This document shows, in pieces, positions 1 through 11,757 of a stretch of 64,000 nucleotides of DNA. The DNA is from Megaleporinus macrocephalus (taxonomy: Eukaryota; Chordata; Actinopteri; Characiformes; Anostomidae), in contig CM038715.1 of NCBI GenBank assembly GCA_021613375.1, positions 3,039,878 to 3,103,877 of the forward strand. The letters run 5' to 3'. Position 1 is the first letter of the stretch, and each line of letters opens with the position of its first letter. A program made the translations under genes and the position numbers. The notes under the pieces were generated by a model, which was not told the DNA's origin, ran no database searches, and worked only from the letters and a program-made list of their open reading frames with translations.

Positions 1-601
1 GAAACGTTTGTATGATAATAAACTTGCTATATTGTCTATAACGTCCAGCAAAGCTTGAATGGAAAAGATATAAATACAGTAAACACGGCTCAGGAAGCTC
101 AGAAACTCTAAGAACCGTGCTGTGCTTGACCGAAAAAAAAAAAAGAGTAACAGACGAGCAGACAAACAGAAAAATTCACCAAAGAACGAAAAAACAATGG
201 AAGAACTAACAATGTGTGGATAAACAATTTAACTGGAGACAGGTAGCTACAGTCAGGTTGTCTACATTACTAGCTTTTGATTATGCTGAGTTTTGTTCGG
301 CTTGGGGAAGAGAGTCATCCTTGTGATTGGCTACCTTACAGAAGCGCTACCCAAGATAAGCACCGCCCACTTTACATTGAGAGGAGCGAATCATGGTGAA
401 ATACAGGAGACAATTATTAGAAAAGGCATTCATTAAGACTTGGCTTGTACATGTATACTGCAGCCCAGAGAAACGAGTTTGACTTTAATAAGATTAACAC
501 ATTTTATGTAAATTATTTGTATTTATTTTCAACTTATTTTGGTTTTCAGCGAAGCACATACTGGAATTTAGTTTCAGCTAAGGTGCATCACTACTATTAG
601 G
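1..601. other. Unassigned
   Basis: No ORF or repeat recognised. A CCAAT-like gattggctacc (325) and caccgccca (361) lie 35 bases apart, too little to call a promoter. Confidence 0.4.
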
Positions 602-970
602 TAGGCCTGTGTATTGGCAAGAACCTGGCGATACAATATGTATTGTGATACAGCGGATTCAATATATCACAATATACTGCGATACTACAAGAAAAAAGTG
701 ATTTACTGTGATTTTTTAAATCCTACTATTAAAAAACACCACTGTATGAACAGATTTATCAATGCTTACAATAGCACTGCACCCTTGTGCTGCTTGTTAA
801 TGTTGGAGTGGAGCTGAAAATGGGTTACAACATCGCCATCTAGTGGTCAGAGGTTTAAACACAACACTCAATGATTTACTGTCTGCCAGGAATCTGTGCA
901 TCAATACTGTGTTTTTATGAATTGATACAGTATCACTACACATAATATCTGATATTTTCTTACATCCCTA
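602..970 (+). mobile_element. hAT-type MITE, family 1
   Basis: Starts TAGGCCTGTGTATTGGCAAG and ends TTCTTACATCCCTA, inverted termini. About 369 bases. Carries GCCATCTAGTGGTCAG at 836-851, a CTCF-like core on the minus strand. Flanks ctattagg/ctataaag are a poor match for an 8-base duplication. Six-frame ORFs here are short and meaningless. Confidence 0.8.
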
Positions 971-1554
971 CTATAAAGTACTCAGAACTTGTTTTTAAGT
1001 AATGGCCTTAAAAGTGATTGTTGACATGTGGAAAAAAAGTTTAATTATATGCATCATAAATTCACACTGGTCACCATGTCACCCTGCCTTAGTGTAACAT
1101 AACTGCTCGGCTTTTCGTGTGGCCACTAACACTAAACAGAAGAGAAGCCTGAGAAATTACCAATAAATTATGATAAGATCTGAAAAATGCTCAGAGATAT
1201 TTATGATAAGAGATCTGACACAGTTGATGAATCATCAGTTCTTATTTGAGTAAAGCTTGTAGGCTAGATGTGGCTGAAACAATACAATCTAGTTTTTAAT
1301 GACTGAGTGTCATTAAAAACTATGAGTGTTGAGCAGCTTTGATGAGAGCAACTCTAAAATCGGGCTGCTGAGAGCCTCAAACCCATTAGCCACGGTGAGT
1401 TCTAGCAGACCTTCCAGAATAAAACTGTTGAGTAATCTCTGTAGGAGTGATGTGGTAAGACTGCGCCATTAAGAGATGCATCATTTATGAAGGTACTGCC
1501 CGAAATACAGATTTCAAAGCATCCTGTCCTACTGCCACACATCCCTACATCAAC
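971..1554. other. Unassigned AT-rich
   Basis: No coding signal. A short inverted pair around 1290-1325 (tagtttttaatgactgagtg / cattaaaaacta) could fold. Confidence 0.4.
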
Positions 1555-2230
1555 CAACCTTTATTTTCACTCTGTAATACACTGAGGGTAACCCTCATTT
1601 CCAATGCAACCGAGCTTTTACAATTTTACAATTAAAATTAGAATCAAGTATTTAAATCAAGGAAGCTAAAATAAGAAACTTAAATAATAAGAATTAAGTG
1701 ATATAATATTAGAAAAACAGTCAAACATTATAAGAGTTAAATAAGAAGAAATAAATAATTTAAAATAAAAGGATAAGTGGACAAGCTAAAAATGTAAAAC
1801 AATGAAATAATAGAGAGATAATAACTAGACAAAAAATGAAGTACATTAAATACACCAAGTTTATGAAGAAAGTAAATGATAAAAATAAAGTAAAATGTAA
1901 AACTGAGATTAAAAATAAGAAAATAAATAAACAAATAAAAAAGGTAAAAAGACAAAAATAAAAAGGTGAACTGAAAAACAAATAAAATACATTAAATGGC
2001 TAAAGGTAAAACAGAAAAAATAAGATAATAAGATAAATAATTAAAATAAATAAAACAAAAGAAAAACTCAATTTAAACAGGTACAGGCTGTCTGGAGGTG
2101 GTTAGAAACTAAAAGTCTAAAATGATTTAGTGATACCAGCGAGCTAATTTTTAAAAGTTTCTTCCTAAAAGCAGATTTTCCCAGTTCAGTAGAAACTCTA
2201 GGAACCTGACAGGTAATCCAATCAGCAGAG
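1555..2230 (-). repeat. A-rich interspersed repeat, copy 1
   Basis: Shares tttattttcactctgtaata, acactgagggtaaccctcat and later ggaggtggttagaaac and gcagattttcccagttcagt with 3421-4060. The complement of the left part resembles a LINE 3' end (cttgagataaagg-like), hence the minus call. The middle is A-rich low-complexity; ORFs there are artefacts. Confidence 0.6.
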
Positions 2231-2667
2231 CGAGTCTGATAATTACAGCTGTTTTAAGAAATATATAGGATATAGGATGGCATCCGGCCGGAGAGCGAGT
2301 TGTAAATGAATATAAGCCAGATTCCCATCGAGCTGCTATGGAGGGCCAGCCTAATTACAGTCCACGTGTTCCATGATAGGTATAAAACACTGAGACAAGG
2401 ACGTTTACCAACACATAGAGGAATAAACAAACACGAACGACCCCCCCTAATGGAGAAATTGGAATAGCACTCTGTGTAATGCGAGTCTGTGACCTACATG
2501 ACTGAGTTCCAGCCGCAGGGCTTCGGCAGAACTACACAGGAGCTACATTTTTAAAACAAATTTTAATGCAAACTCTGGGCTGAACCTCTCAGAGCGACAC
2601 AGACAGAGAGACAGAGCGTTCAGACAAAAAAACAAAGTCCATGAACACACTTCATGTCTCTCATGGT
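2231..2667. other. Unassigned
   Basis: No ORF above background and no repeat partner in this window. Confidence 0.4.
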
Positions 2668-2968
2668 TCTGTCTCAAACCCTAGTGAGTGTGTAAGTAGG
2701 CTGTCTAGGTAGTGAGTGTGTAAGTAGGCTGTCTAGGTAGTGAGAGTGTAAGTAGGCTGTCTAGGTAGTGAGTGTGTAAGTATCAGTGTTCTCTCCTCAT
2801 CTCTCCTCATAAAACAGATTACTGAGACGCTCTAGTTAGAGAGAGACTGCGTCACGGCTTGTTCCCGCCCACTGCAGCACGACACCGGTGGTTTAGCTGG
2901 TTGCTAAGATACCGACCAGCATCCAAAACAATAGCCTGAGGCTTAAAAATCCACTTGCATAAATTGCA
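2668..2968 (+). mobile_element. TIR element, family 2, 3'-truncated copy
   Basis: Starts tctgtctcaaaccctagtga with three 28-base units (2686-2775), then the tctctcctcataaaacagat and accggtggtttagctggttg blocks. It breaks off into a different element near 2968. Confidence 0.8.
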
Positions 2969-3087
2969 TGTAGCCCTGCCGTGGCATATAGCCCCGCCCT
3001 CGATCGGTATCGGCTATTGGCCAATCGTGCTGAAAGGTGATCGGTGATCGGAATTGGCCTCAAAAACGCTGATCGGTTCATCTCTAG
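2969..3087 (-). mobile_element. hAT-like terminal fragment (GATCGG type)
   Basis: Ends gctgatcggttcatctctag, the complement of the TTAGAGATG-type start seen near 23790. It contains repeated GATCGG/ATCGGC motifs. Only about 120 bases remain. Confidence 0.5.
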
Positions 3088-3312
3088 TCTTAACTAGACC
3101 CAAAGCTTACATTGTTTCACCAGACAAACTGCTAAATGATTGAGGTCTTGTACATCACTGGTCTCGGCAAAGATTGTAGCAATTTTATTTTTGGGAGGAA
3201 AAAAAAAACAATTGTAATCAAAAACTGAAATCATAACTTATATTAGCCGAAATCAGCGCTGCTTCACTAAAACTGTCTGAGTAATTTTCTTGAATATGTC
3301 AAATTACACTGG

Positions 3313-3412
3313 CTGTGGGGCTGGAGGTTAGAGAACCAGTCCTGGGACAAGAAGGTTGCCTTTCAATCCCCTGAACCGATAAGCCACGACTGATATGGTG
3401 TTGAGCAAAACA
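3313..3412 (+). mobile_element. tRNA-derived SINE fragment
   Basis: Reads ggggctggaggttagagaac then gaaggttgcctttcaatccc, an A-box-like and B-box-like pair about 35 bases apart, followed by ttgagcaaaacacc. This matches the head of common fish tRNA-derived SINEs (from memory). No intact tRNA fold is claimed. Confidence 0.6.
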
Positions 3413-3420
3413 CCAATCAA

Positions 3421-4080
3421 CCAATTAACCAATCAACCTTTACTTTCACTCCGGAGTACATTGAGGGAGACCATCATTTACAATGTTGCCGAGCACTACA
3501 ATTGTTAAACAAAAAGGGATTGAAAATAAATTAAAATTAATTTTAATGTGTACTTAAAATGAAACAATAAGAAGAGACAAAATTAAGTAAGATAAATCAC
3601 AAAAGAAAAACAAATAAAAACTGAATAAGAAAATCAAGAATCAGACAAAGGTAAAAAAATAAGTGAATAAAAATATATATAAATATAGTAGTGAAACGTA
3701 TAGTAAAAGAAATAATAAAAAAGAAGTAGTAAAATAATAACAATAACAATAATAATAATAATAACAATAATAATAGAATAATAAAAATAAAATAAGATAA
3801 AAAATGGTAAAAGGAAATTAAAATACAAAACTACTGAATATCAAAATCATAAAACTGTTTACTAAAATTGAATAAAATTCTGGCAGGTCATGTGGAGGTG
3901 GTTAGAAATTTAGAGTTTAGAATGACTCAGTGACTCCAGCGAGCTGAGTTTAGTGTTTCCTGCAGTGACTTCCAGCTCGCTGGTGCTGCTGGAGCTGAAA
4001 GCAGATTTTCCCAGTTCAGTAAAAGTTCTAGGAACCTGAAGGTGATCCAGTCACTGGAGCGAGTTCAGTAATTTGTACTA
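3421..4080 (-). repeat. A-rich interspersed repeat, copy 2
   Basis: Same family as 1555-2230: tttactttcactccggagta, gcagattttcccagttcagt, ttctaggaacctga. Ends just before the 45-bp array element. A third head fragment is at 46481-46560. Confidence 0.6.
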
Positions 4081-4109
4081 TTCTCAGTGAGCATCCCCAA
4101 CAGCTACGG

Positions 4110-7100
4110 ACAGGGTCTGAATACTCAGTAGTGAATCAGTAGGCGAGCGTGGCTAGTATGTCTGAATACTCAGTAGTAAATCAGTAGGTGAGCGTGGCTA
4201 GTATGTCTGAATACTCAGTAGTAAATCAGTAGGCGAGCGTGGCTAGTATGTCTGAATACTCAGTAGTAAATCAGTAGGCGAGCGTGGCTAGTATGTCTGA
4301 ATACTCAGTAGTAAATCAGTAGGTGAGCGTGGCTAGTATGTCTGAATACTCAGTAGTAAATCAGTAGGTGAGCGTGGCTAGTATGTCTGAATACTCAGTA
4401 GTAAATCAGTACGCGAGCGCGGCTAGTATGTCTGAATACTCAGTAGTAAATCAGTAGGCGAGCGCGGCTAGTATGTCTGAATACTCAGTAGTAAATCAGT
4501 AGGCGAGCGTGGCTAGTATGTCTGAATACTCAGTAGTAAATCAGTAGGCAAGCGTGGCTAGTATGTCTGAATACTCAGTAGTAAATCAGTAGGCGAGCGT
4601 GGCTAGTATGTCTGAATACTCAGTAGTAAATCAGTAGGCAAGCACGGCTAGTATGTCTGAATACTCAGTAGTAAATCAGTAGGCGAGCGCGGCTAGTATG
4701 TCTGAATACTCAGTAGTAAATCAGTAGGTGAGCGTGGCTAGTATATCTGAATACTCAGTAGTAAATCAGTAGGCGAGCGCGGCTAGTATGTCTGAATACT
4801 CAGTAGTGAATCAGTAGCGAGCGTGGCTAGTATGTCTGAATACTCAGTAGTAAATCAGTAGGTGAGCGTGGCTAGTGTGTCTGAATACTCAGTAGTAAAT
4901 CAGTAGGTGAGCGCGGCTAGTATGTCTGAATACTCAGTAGTAAATCAGTAGGCGAGCGTGGCTAGTATGTCTGAATACTCAGTAGTAAATCAGTAGGCAA
5001 GCACGGCTAGTATGTCTGAATACTCAGTAGTAAATCAGTAGGCGAGCGCGGCTAGTATGTCTGAATACTCAGTAGTAAATCAGTAGGCGAGCGCGGCTAG
5101 TGTGTCTGAATACTCAGTAGTAAATCAGTAGGTGAGCGTGGCTAGTATGTCTGAATACTCAGTAGTAAATCAGTAGGCGAGCGCGGCTAGTATGTCTGAA
5201 TACTCAGTAGTAAATCAGTAGGCGAGCGTGGCTAGTATGTCTGAATACTCAGTAGTAAATCAGTAGGCGAGCGTCGCTAGTGTGTCTGAATACTCAGTAG
5301 TAAATCAGTAGTGAGCGTGGCTAGTATGTCTGAATTCTCAGTAGTAAATCAGTAGGCGAGCGTGGCTAGTATGTCTGAATACTCAGTAGTAAATCAGTAG
5401 GTAAGCACGGCTAGTATGTCTGAAAACTCAGTAGTAAATCAGTAGGTGAGCGTGGCTAGTATGTCTGAATACTCAGTAGTAAATCAGTAGGTGAGCGTGG
5501 CTAGTATGTCTGAATACTCAGTAGTAAATCAGTAGGTGAGCTCGGCTAGTATGTCTGAATACTCAGTAGTAAATCAGTAGGCGAGCGTGGCTAGTATGTC
5601 TGAATACTCAGTAGTAAATCAGTAGGCAAGCACGGCTAGTATGTCTGAATACTCAGTAGTAAATCAGTAGGTGAGCTCGGCTAGTATGTCTGAATACTCA
5701 GTAGTAAATCAGTAGGTGAGCGTGGCTAGTATGTCTGAATACTCAGTAGTAAATCAGTAGGTGAGCGTGGCTAGTATGTCTGAATACTCAGTAGTAAATC
5801 AGTAGGCGAGCGTGGCTAGTATGTCTGAATACTCAGTAGTAAATCAGTAGGTGAGCGTGGCTAGTATGTCTGAATACTCAGTAGTAAATCAGTAGGCGAG
5901 CGTGGCTAGTATGTCTGAATACTCAGTAGTAAATCAGTAGGCAAGCACGGCTAGTATGTCTGAATACTCAGTAGTAAATCAGTAGGCGAGCGTGGCTAGT
6001 ATGTCTGAATACTCAGTAGTAAATCAGTAGGCAAGCACGGCTAGTATGTCTGAATACTCAGTAGTAAATCAGTAGGTAAGCACGGCTAGTATGTCTGAAA
6101 ACTCAGTAGTAAATCAGTAGGTGAGCGTGGCTAGTATGTCTGAATACTCAGTAGTAAATCAGTAGGTGAGCGTGGCTAGTATGTCTGAATACTCAGTAGT
6201 AAATCAGTAGGTGAGCTCGGCTAGTATGTCTGAATACTCAGTAGTAAATCAGTAGGCGAGCGTGGCTAGTATGTCTGAATACTCAGTAGTAAATCAGTAG
6301 GCAAGCACGGCTAGTATGTCTGAATACTCAGTAGTAAATCAGTAGGTGAGCTCGGCTAGTATGTCTGAATACTCAGTAGTAAATCAGTAGGTGAGCGTGG
6401 CTAGTATGTCTGAATACTCAGTAGTAAATCAGTAGGTGAGCGTGGCTAGTATGTCTGAATACTCAGTAGTAAATCAGTAGGCGAGCGTGGCTAGTATGTC
6501 TGAATACTCAGTAGTAAATCAGTAGGTGAGCGTGGCTAGTATGTCTGAATACTCAGTAGTAAATCAGTAGGCGAGCGTGGCTAGTATGTCTGAATACTCA
6601 GTAGTAAATCAGTAGGCAAGCACGGCTAGTATGTCTGAATACTCAGTAGTAAATCAGTAGGCGAGCGTGGCTAGTATGTCTGAATACTCAGTAGTAAATC
6701 AGTAGGCAAGCACGGCTAGTATGTCTGAATACTCAGTAGTAAATCAGTAGGCGAGCGTCGCTAGTATGTCTGAATACTCAGTAGTAAATCAGTAGGCGAG
6801 CGGGGCTAGTATGTCTGAATACTCAGTAGTAAATCAGTAGGTGAGCGTGGCTAGTATGTCTGAATACTCAGTAGTAAATCAGTAGGTGAGCTCGGCTAGT
6901 ATGTCTGAATACTCAGTAGTAAATCAGTAGGCGAGCGTGGCTAGTATGTCTGAATACTCAGTAGTAAATCAGTAGGTGAGCGTGGCTAGTATGTCTGAAT
7001 ACTCAGTAGTAAATCAGTAGGCGAGCGTGGCTAGTATGTCTGAATACTCAGTAGTAAATCAGTAGGTGAGCGTGGCTAGTATGTCTGAATACTCAGTAGT

Positions 7101-8803
7101 AAATCAGTAGGCGAGCGTGGCTAGTATGTCTGAATACTCAGTAGTAAATCAGTAGGTGAGCGTGGCTAGTATGTCTGAATACTCAGTAGTAAATCAGTAG
7201 GTGAGCGTGGCTAGTATGTCTGAATACTCAGTAGTAAATCAGTAGGTGAGCTCGGCTAGTATGTCTGAATACTCAGTAGTAAATCAGTAGGCGAGCGTGG
7301 CTAGTATGTCTGAATACTCAGTAGTAAATCAGTAGTGAGCGTGGCTAGTATGTCTGAATACTCAGTAGTAAATCAGTAGGTGAGCGCGGCTAGTATGTCT
7401 GAATACTCAGTAGTAAATCAGTAGGTGAGCGCGGCTAGTATGTCTGAATACTCAGTAGTAAATCAGTAGGTGAGCGCGGCTAGTATGTCTGAATACTCAG
7501 TAGTAAATCAGTAGGTGAGCTCGGCTAGTATGTCTGAATACTCAGTAGTAAATCAGTAGGCGAGCGTGGCTAGTATGTCTGAATACTCAGTAGTAAATCA
7601 GTAGGTGAGCGCGGCTAGTATGTCTGAATACTCAGTAGTAAATCAGTAGGCGAGCGCGGCTAGTATGTCTGAATACTCAGTAGTAAATCAGTAGGTGAGC
7701 GCGGCTAGTATGTCTGAATACTCAGTAGTAAATCAGTAGGTGAGCGCGGCTAGTATGTCTGAATACTCAGTAGTAAATCAGTAGTGAGCGTGGCTAGTAT
7801 GTCTGAATACTCAGTAGTAAATCAGTAGGCGAGCGTGGCTAGTATGTCTGAATACTCAGTAGTAAATCAGTAGGCGAGCGTGGCTAGTATGTCTGAATAC
7901 TCAGTAGTAAATCAGTAGGCGAGCGTGGCTAGTATGTCTGAATACTCAGTAGTAAATCAGTAGGTGAGCGCGGCTAGTATGTCTGAATACTCAGTAGTAA
8001 ATCAGTAGGCGAGCGTGGCTAGTATGTCTGAATACTCAGTAGTAAATCAGTAGGCGAGCGTGGCTAGTATGTCTGAATACTCAGTAGTAAATCAGTAGGC
8101 GAGCGTAGCTAGTATGTCTGAATACTCAGTAATAAATCAGTAGGTGAGCGTGGCTAGTATGTCTGAATACTCAGTAGTAAATCAGTAGGCGAGCGTGGCT
8201 AGTATGTCTGAATACTCAGTAGTAAATCAGTAGGCGAGCGTAGCTAGTATGTCTGAATACTCAGTAGGTATTGAGTAGTGAACGGTACTGGATCACCTCC
8301 TAAATCAACAGCTATGTTTATGTAGGTGAACACAGCACACTGTGTATCCCATGATTCACCTGGAGTCGTGGATGAATTCAAAGTGGAGTAAATAAACGGT
8401 GTAAAGCTGAACGTCGGCTGTGTGTACGTAGCTACTGCTACTGAACTGCCGCTACAGAAGTTAGAGCTACTGCTGAGATAAACAATGATTACATTCCTCC
8501 CGTTTCATCTTCTCTGATCTACAGCTCCACACCGTCTGATACATAATCAGATAAAAACTCAGATCAGAGTCACTAAAAGTCTAAATCTGTCAGTAAACGA
8601 GCTTTTAATGAATAGCAGGACTTTTACGATGATGGTCTGACGTCTTGCGTCACAGGACGCTGGTAATATGATGGACGTAGTACGTCTGAGATTGTGTAGC
8701 TACTAAAACTCTCCTACTGAAACTGCATACTAGTCTGACGCTCCAGCAGCACGTACTGACTCTAATCTAGTACCTACTGACTAGTAGACGATCTCAGACG
8801 CAC
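4110..8803. mobile_element. Probable non-autonomous DNA transposon enclosing the 45-bp array
   Basis: The array begins gggtctgaatactcagtag. About 530 bases past its end, the complement of the 8803 boundary reads ggtgcgtctgagatcgtcta then ctagtcagtaggtacta, similar in order to the array unit. The array therefore looks like an amplified left terminal repeat. 8269-8803 is unique interior without an ORF. Boundaries are approximate. Confidence 0.5.
4115..8268. repeat. 45-bp minisatellite, 92 full units
   Basis: Unit begins gtctgaatactcagtagtaa, continues atcagtaggcgagcg and ends tggctagtat (45 bases). First unit starts 4115, the last partial one 8251. The 4136-base distance equals 92 units minus four 1-base deletions (near 4818, 5311, 7334, 7783). 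Variation sits in one 10-base segment: gcgagcgtgg, gtgagcgtgg, gcgagcgcgg, gtgagctcgg, gcaagcacgg. No unique spacers, so this is not CRISPR. A 15-unit block is exactly duplicated at 5401-6075 and 6076-6750. Confidence 0.97.
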
Positions 8804-9060
8804 CACCAGTCTTCAGAGACGTGCGTGAAGAACAACACATCACTGAGCAGCTCTCTGCTCCTGCCTGCTCCAGAGAACACCTGTAAGTGCAAGTAGGTCA
8901 AAGCAAGTGTGTCATTTCTGCATTACCTCCTCTCTCTGTCTGCACGGAGCACTCTCCCAGCGACACTCTGCTCACACTTGTAGCCAGCGTTCAAAACACA
9001 CTAACTCGGTTGCATCAGTACTAGTTAGACACATCTGTAATACTCAAGGATACAAGGGAG
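8804..9060. other. Unassigned
   Basis: The short ORF crossing into the hAT element has no recognisable domain. Confidence 0.4.
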
Positions 9061-9276
9061 CAGGGCTGGGCGATCTTATCACAATTTTTTCATATCAGTC
9101 GATATCGATATATATCACGATATAAATCAAATCACTATTACCTTTTTACTTTAAGTGAAAAGTGAAGATATCAAAATAAATTTTTTGTTAAATTTTTTTT
9201 ATCTTCCGATTTATTTTCTGTCAATTTCAAATAAATTAAACACATACACACACATATACACATTATATATATATAT

Positions 9277-9325
<49 letters not shown>

Positions 9326-10325
9326 CAGCAGGACAGCACAGGTAAACAGCACCTGTTTACCTGTATATATATATATAGGGGCTATTGAAAACTCATGATC
9401 AGTATTCACACAGACACTGTGTTAATCAGGCTGTTGCTGGTTCTTTAAGTTGGTTCTGAGTAAAGAACTAAAGAACTCTGTTTATGTTCACTCATAGCGG
9501 TGAGTCGACTCTCTGTCTGTTCTAATGAGGAGTTGTTGGTTTAGTGATTCTGTTTTCAGTAGATAATAAAGTTTCCTACTCGGGATTTTTGGTTATAAAG
9601 TTAACTTTTTCTCAGCGTCTCACTCGAACTCCTACAGTATATATATTTATCTTTATCAATTACAAAATTATGTTCATTAGCATAACGTGTGTCGATGCGT
9701 CACAAAGACAGCCGCTCCTACTGAAAGCATGGATTTATCCGGAGCTGCAGCTACAATCACTCACTCACGTTCATCTAACGCTGTGGGAATGTTTCACACA
9801 GAAACACAACAGTGTGGTGCTCTGTCAGCTCTGCACAGTGGAGATGATCACAACAGTACAACTGCTACACACGAGACCTTGAAGATCAAACATCCCGTAG
9901 AGCTTCATCAACACAGCAGCAGGACAGCACCTGTTTACCTGTTTATCTGATCTTATAGATTATTTATAGATTATTAACACGTGTATCATATTTCTTTCAG
10001 TAGTAGTTTAACGTTTTCTCTTATTTTCTCTTATTTTATTCTCTCTGCTCGACTGTGACGCTGCAGTAACAGATTACTAGTACGTGGGTGAAGCTGCTGC
10101 TACGTCTACACTCTGTACTGTGAGCTTCAACCAAACATGAAATAACTGGAACTCTAGTTCAGCCACCTGATTGGTTTGGAGCGGCGCTATTCTCATTCTC
10201 ATTGGCTGTTCGTGTTGTCTTTCAAAACATGGACGGAACTTAATTCTATCGACTACGTCTTATAGTTCTATCGAGGAAACATTATTTCACAATAATAATC
10301 ACTATCGTTTTATCACCCAGCCCTA
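9061..10325 (+). mobile_element. hAT deletion derivative with a BED-finger exon relic
   Basis: Starts CAGGGCTGGGCGAT and ends TATCACCCAGCCCTA. Flanks CAAGGGAG/CAAGGAAG are 7/8 identical, fitting an 8-base hAT duplication. Around 9700-9950 two frames give WECFTQKHNSVVLCQLCTVE and THETLKIKHPVELHQHSSR. Together they look like a frameshifted BED zinc finger (W...F, CxxC, H...H) of a hAT transposase. The catalytic core is gone. 1265 bases. Copy at 42744-43840; fragments at 14978 and 29477. Confidence 0.85.
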
Positions 10326-10333
10326 CAAGGAAG

Positions 10334-10963
10334 TAGTGAGGAACGCAGAAGTGTTTTAAGAAGATCTGAAGAACTGCATGATTATTTTTTACAAACAGGC
10401 TCCATTTTAAATGTACATACATTTTCTTCAGCTCAACTTGTGTCTTGTGTAATTAATTTAAATACAGGACTGCAACAGTGCAACTGTTCATCCAATTCGA
10501 GGCTATTTATTTGATCAGAAATAAACAGTATCACAAAAATTCATATTATAATAGCATTAATGCAGTAAGTACCTCTCCCTTCGGCCGTCCAGTAATAACT
10601 GTGCATGTTGCCACAGGAATGACATCAGGAATGACTATAAGTGTGAGACGGGGATGACGAGGGCAAGATTACAGCCTACACTGCAACCTTTCATAAATAT
10701 CATTGGCAGGGAGGTTCACTCTCCGGTCAGGTTCTTGTTATTTTCCCGTTAGCCCTGAAGTCGTCTTGCACCCTTTAACCTGCTTTATCCCCTCCAACGA
10801 GCAAAAGCCATCATAAGAGTCACTCCTGTTCAATCACACTTTTTTTATTCTCGTTTCCTCCGACAACATCTTCTTTGGTCTGTTTGCAGCCTCTGCTGTG
10901 ACATCTAAGCTGAGAATACCACGTTAGTTTCCTGTATCCAGCTGAAAACACGTCGGTGTTGGT
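10334..10963. other. Unassigned
   Basis: No gene seen. Base composition is less AT-rich around 10640-10800. Confidence 0.4.
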
Positions 10964-11020
10964 CATGGTGCCACAAAGTGTTGTGTAGTTCTTTCAAGAG
11001 GTCTCGTGCACGTTCCTCTA
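10964..11020 (+). repeat. Short dispersed repeat, pair with 12962-13022
   Basis: aaagtgttgtgtagttcttt and cgtgcacgttcctctaaag recur at 12971-13022 as aaagtgttgtgtggttcttt and ttgtgcaggttcctctaaag. One copy lies just before the family-3 element, the other just before a (TA)n array. Confidence 0.7.
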
Positions 11021-11023
11021 AAG

Positions 11024-11215
11024 CAGGGGTCACTAATAGGTGGACCGCGGTCTCGAACCGGCCCCAGATGTTGTCCAATGTGGACTCAAGCCGATAATCT
11101 ATTGAGAATAATTTAATTTAGACTGTGTTTATTATAAGCGGCGGAACCTTTCTTGTATTTACGATATACGGGCTTTACGGCGCAGTGAACTCAGAGACCA
11201 ATCACTGCTTCGTAG
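11024..11215 (+). mobile_element. hAT-like element, family 3, 5' fragment
   Basis: Starts CAGGGGTCACTAATAGGTGG and shares tactgagaa-type and agactgtgtttatt blocks with copies at 17467, 20028 and 22745. After ccaatcac it passes into the 52-bp VNTR. Confidence 0.75.
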
Positions 11216-11757
11216 TGTGTATATGTGGGTGTTCCACTGCCCCCTAGTGTGTGAGTATATGTGTGTTCCACTGCCCCTTAGTGTGTATGTTTACTAGTGT
11301 ATGTGTATATGTGAGTGTTCCACTGCCCCCTAGTGTGTATGTTCACAAGTGTATGTGTATATGTGGGTGTCCCACTGCCCCCTAGTGTGTATGTTCACTA
11401 GTGTGTGAGTATATGTGGGTGTTCCACTGCCCCCTAGTGTGTGTGTGTGTGTGTATATGTGGGTGTCCCACTGCCCCCTAGTGTGTATGTTCACTAGTGT
11501 ATGTGTATATGTGGGTGTTCCACTGCCCCCTAGTGTGTATGTTCACTAGTGTATGTGTATATGTGGGTGTTTCACTGCCCCCTAGTGTGTATGTTGACTA
11601 GTGTATGTGTATATGTGGGTGTTCCACTGCCCCCTAGTGTGTATGTTCACTAGTGTATGTGTATATGTGGGTGTTCCACTGCCCCCTAGTGTGTATGTTC
11701 ACTAGTGTATGTGTATATGTGGGTGTTCCACTGCCCCCTAGTGTGTATGTGTATGTT
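11216..11757. repeat. 52-bp VNTR, 11 units, each with a CTCF-like core
   Basis: Repeats gtatatgtgggtgttccact / gccccctagtgtgtatgtt / cactagtgtatgt. Motif ctgccccctagtg occurs at about 11236, 11322, 11374, 11426, 11470, 11521, 11574, 11626, 11678 and 11730, with one variant (cccctta) near 11270. On the minus strand each reads ACACTAGGGGGCAGTGG, 13 of 14 matching the CTCF core CCASYAGRKGGCAG. Units vary from 36 to 52 bases at the left end. Confidence 0.9.

Noticed and set aside
1737..1981. Phe/Leu/Ile-rich ORFs resembling membrane proteins
   Set aside because: A-rich low-complexity repeat read in complement; two frames are open equally. The same applies at 3634-3828 and 49949-50188.
3313..3412. 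Functional tRNA gene
   Set aside because: Box-like motifs only; no complete cloverleaf. A SINE head explains it.
4115..8268. CRISPR-like regular array
   Set aside because: Units are contiguous 45-base repeats without unique spacers, and the DNA is a vertebrate genome.
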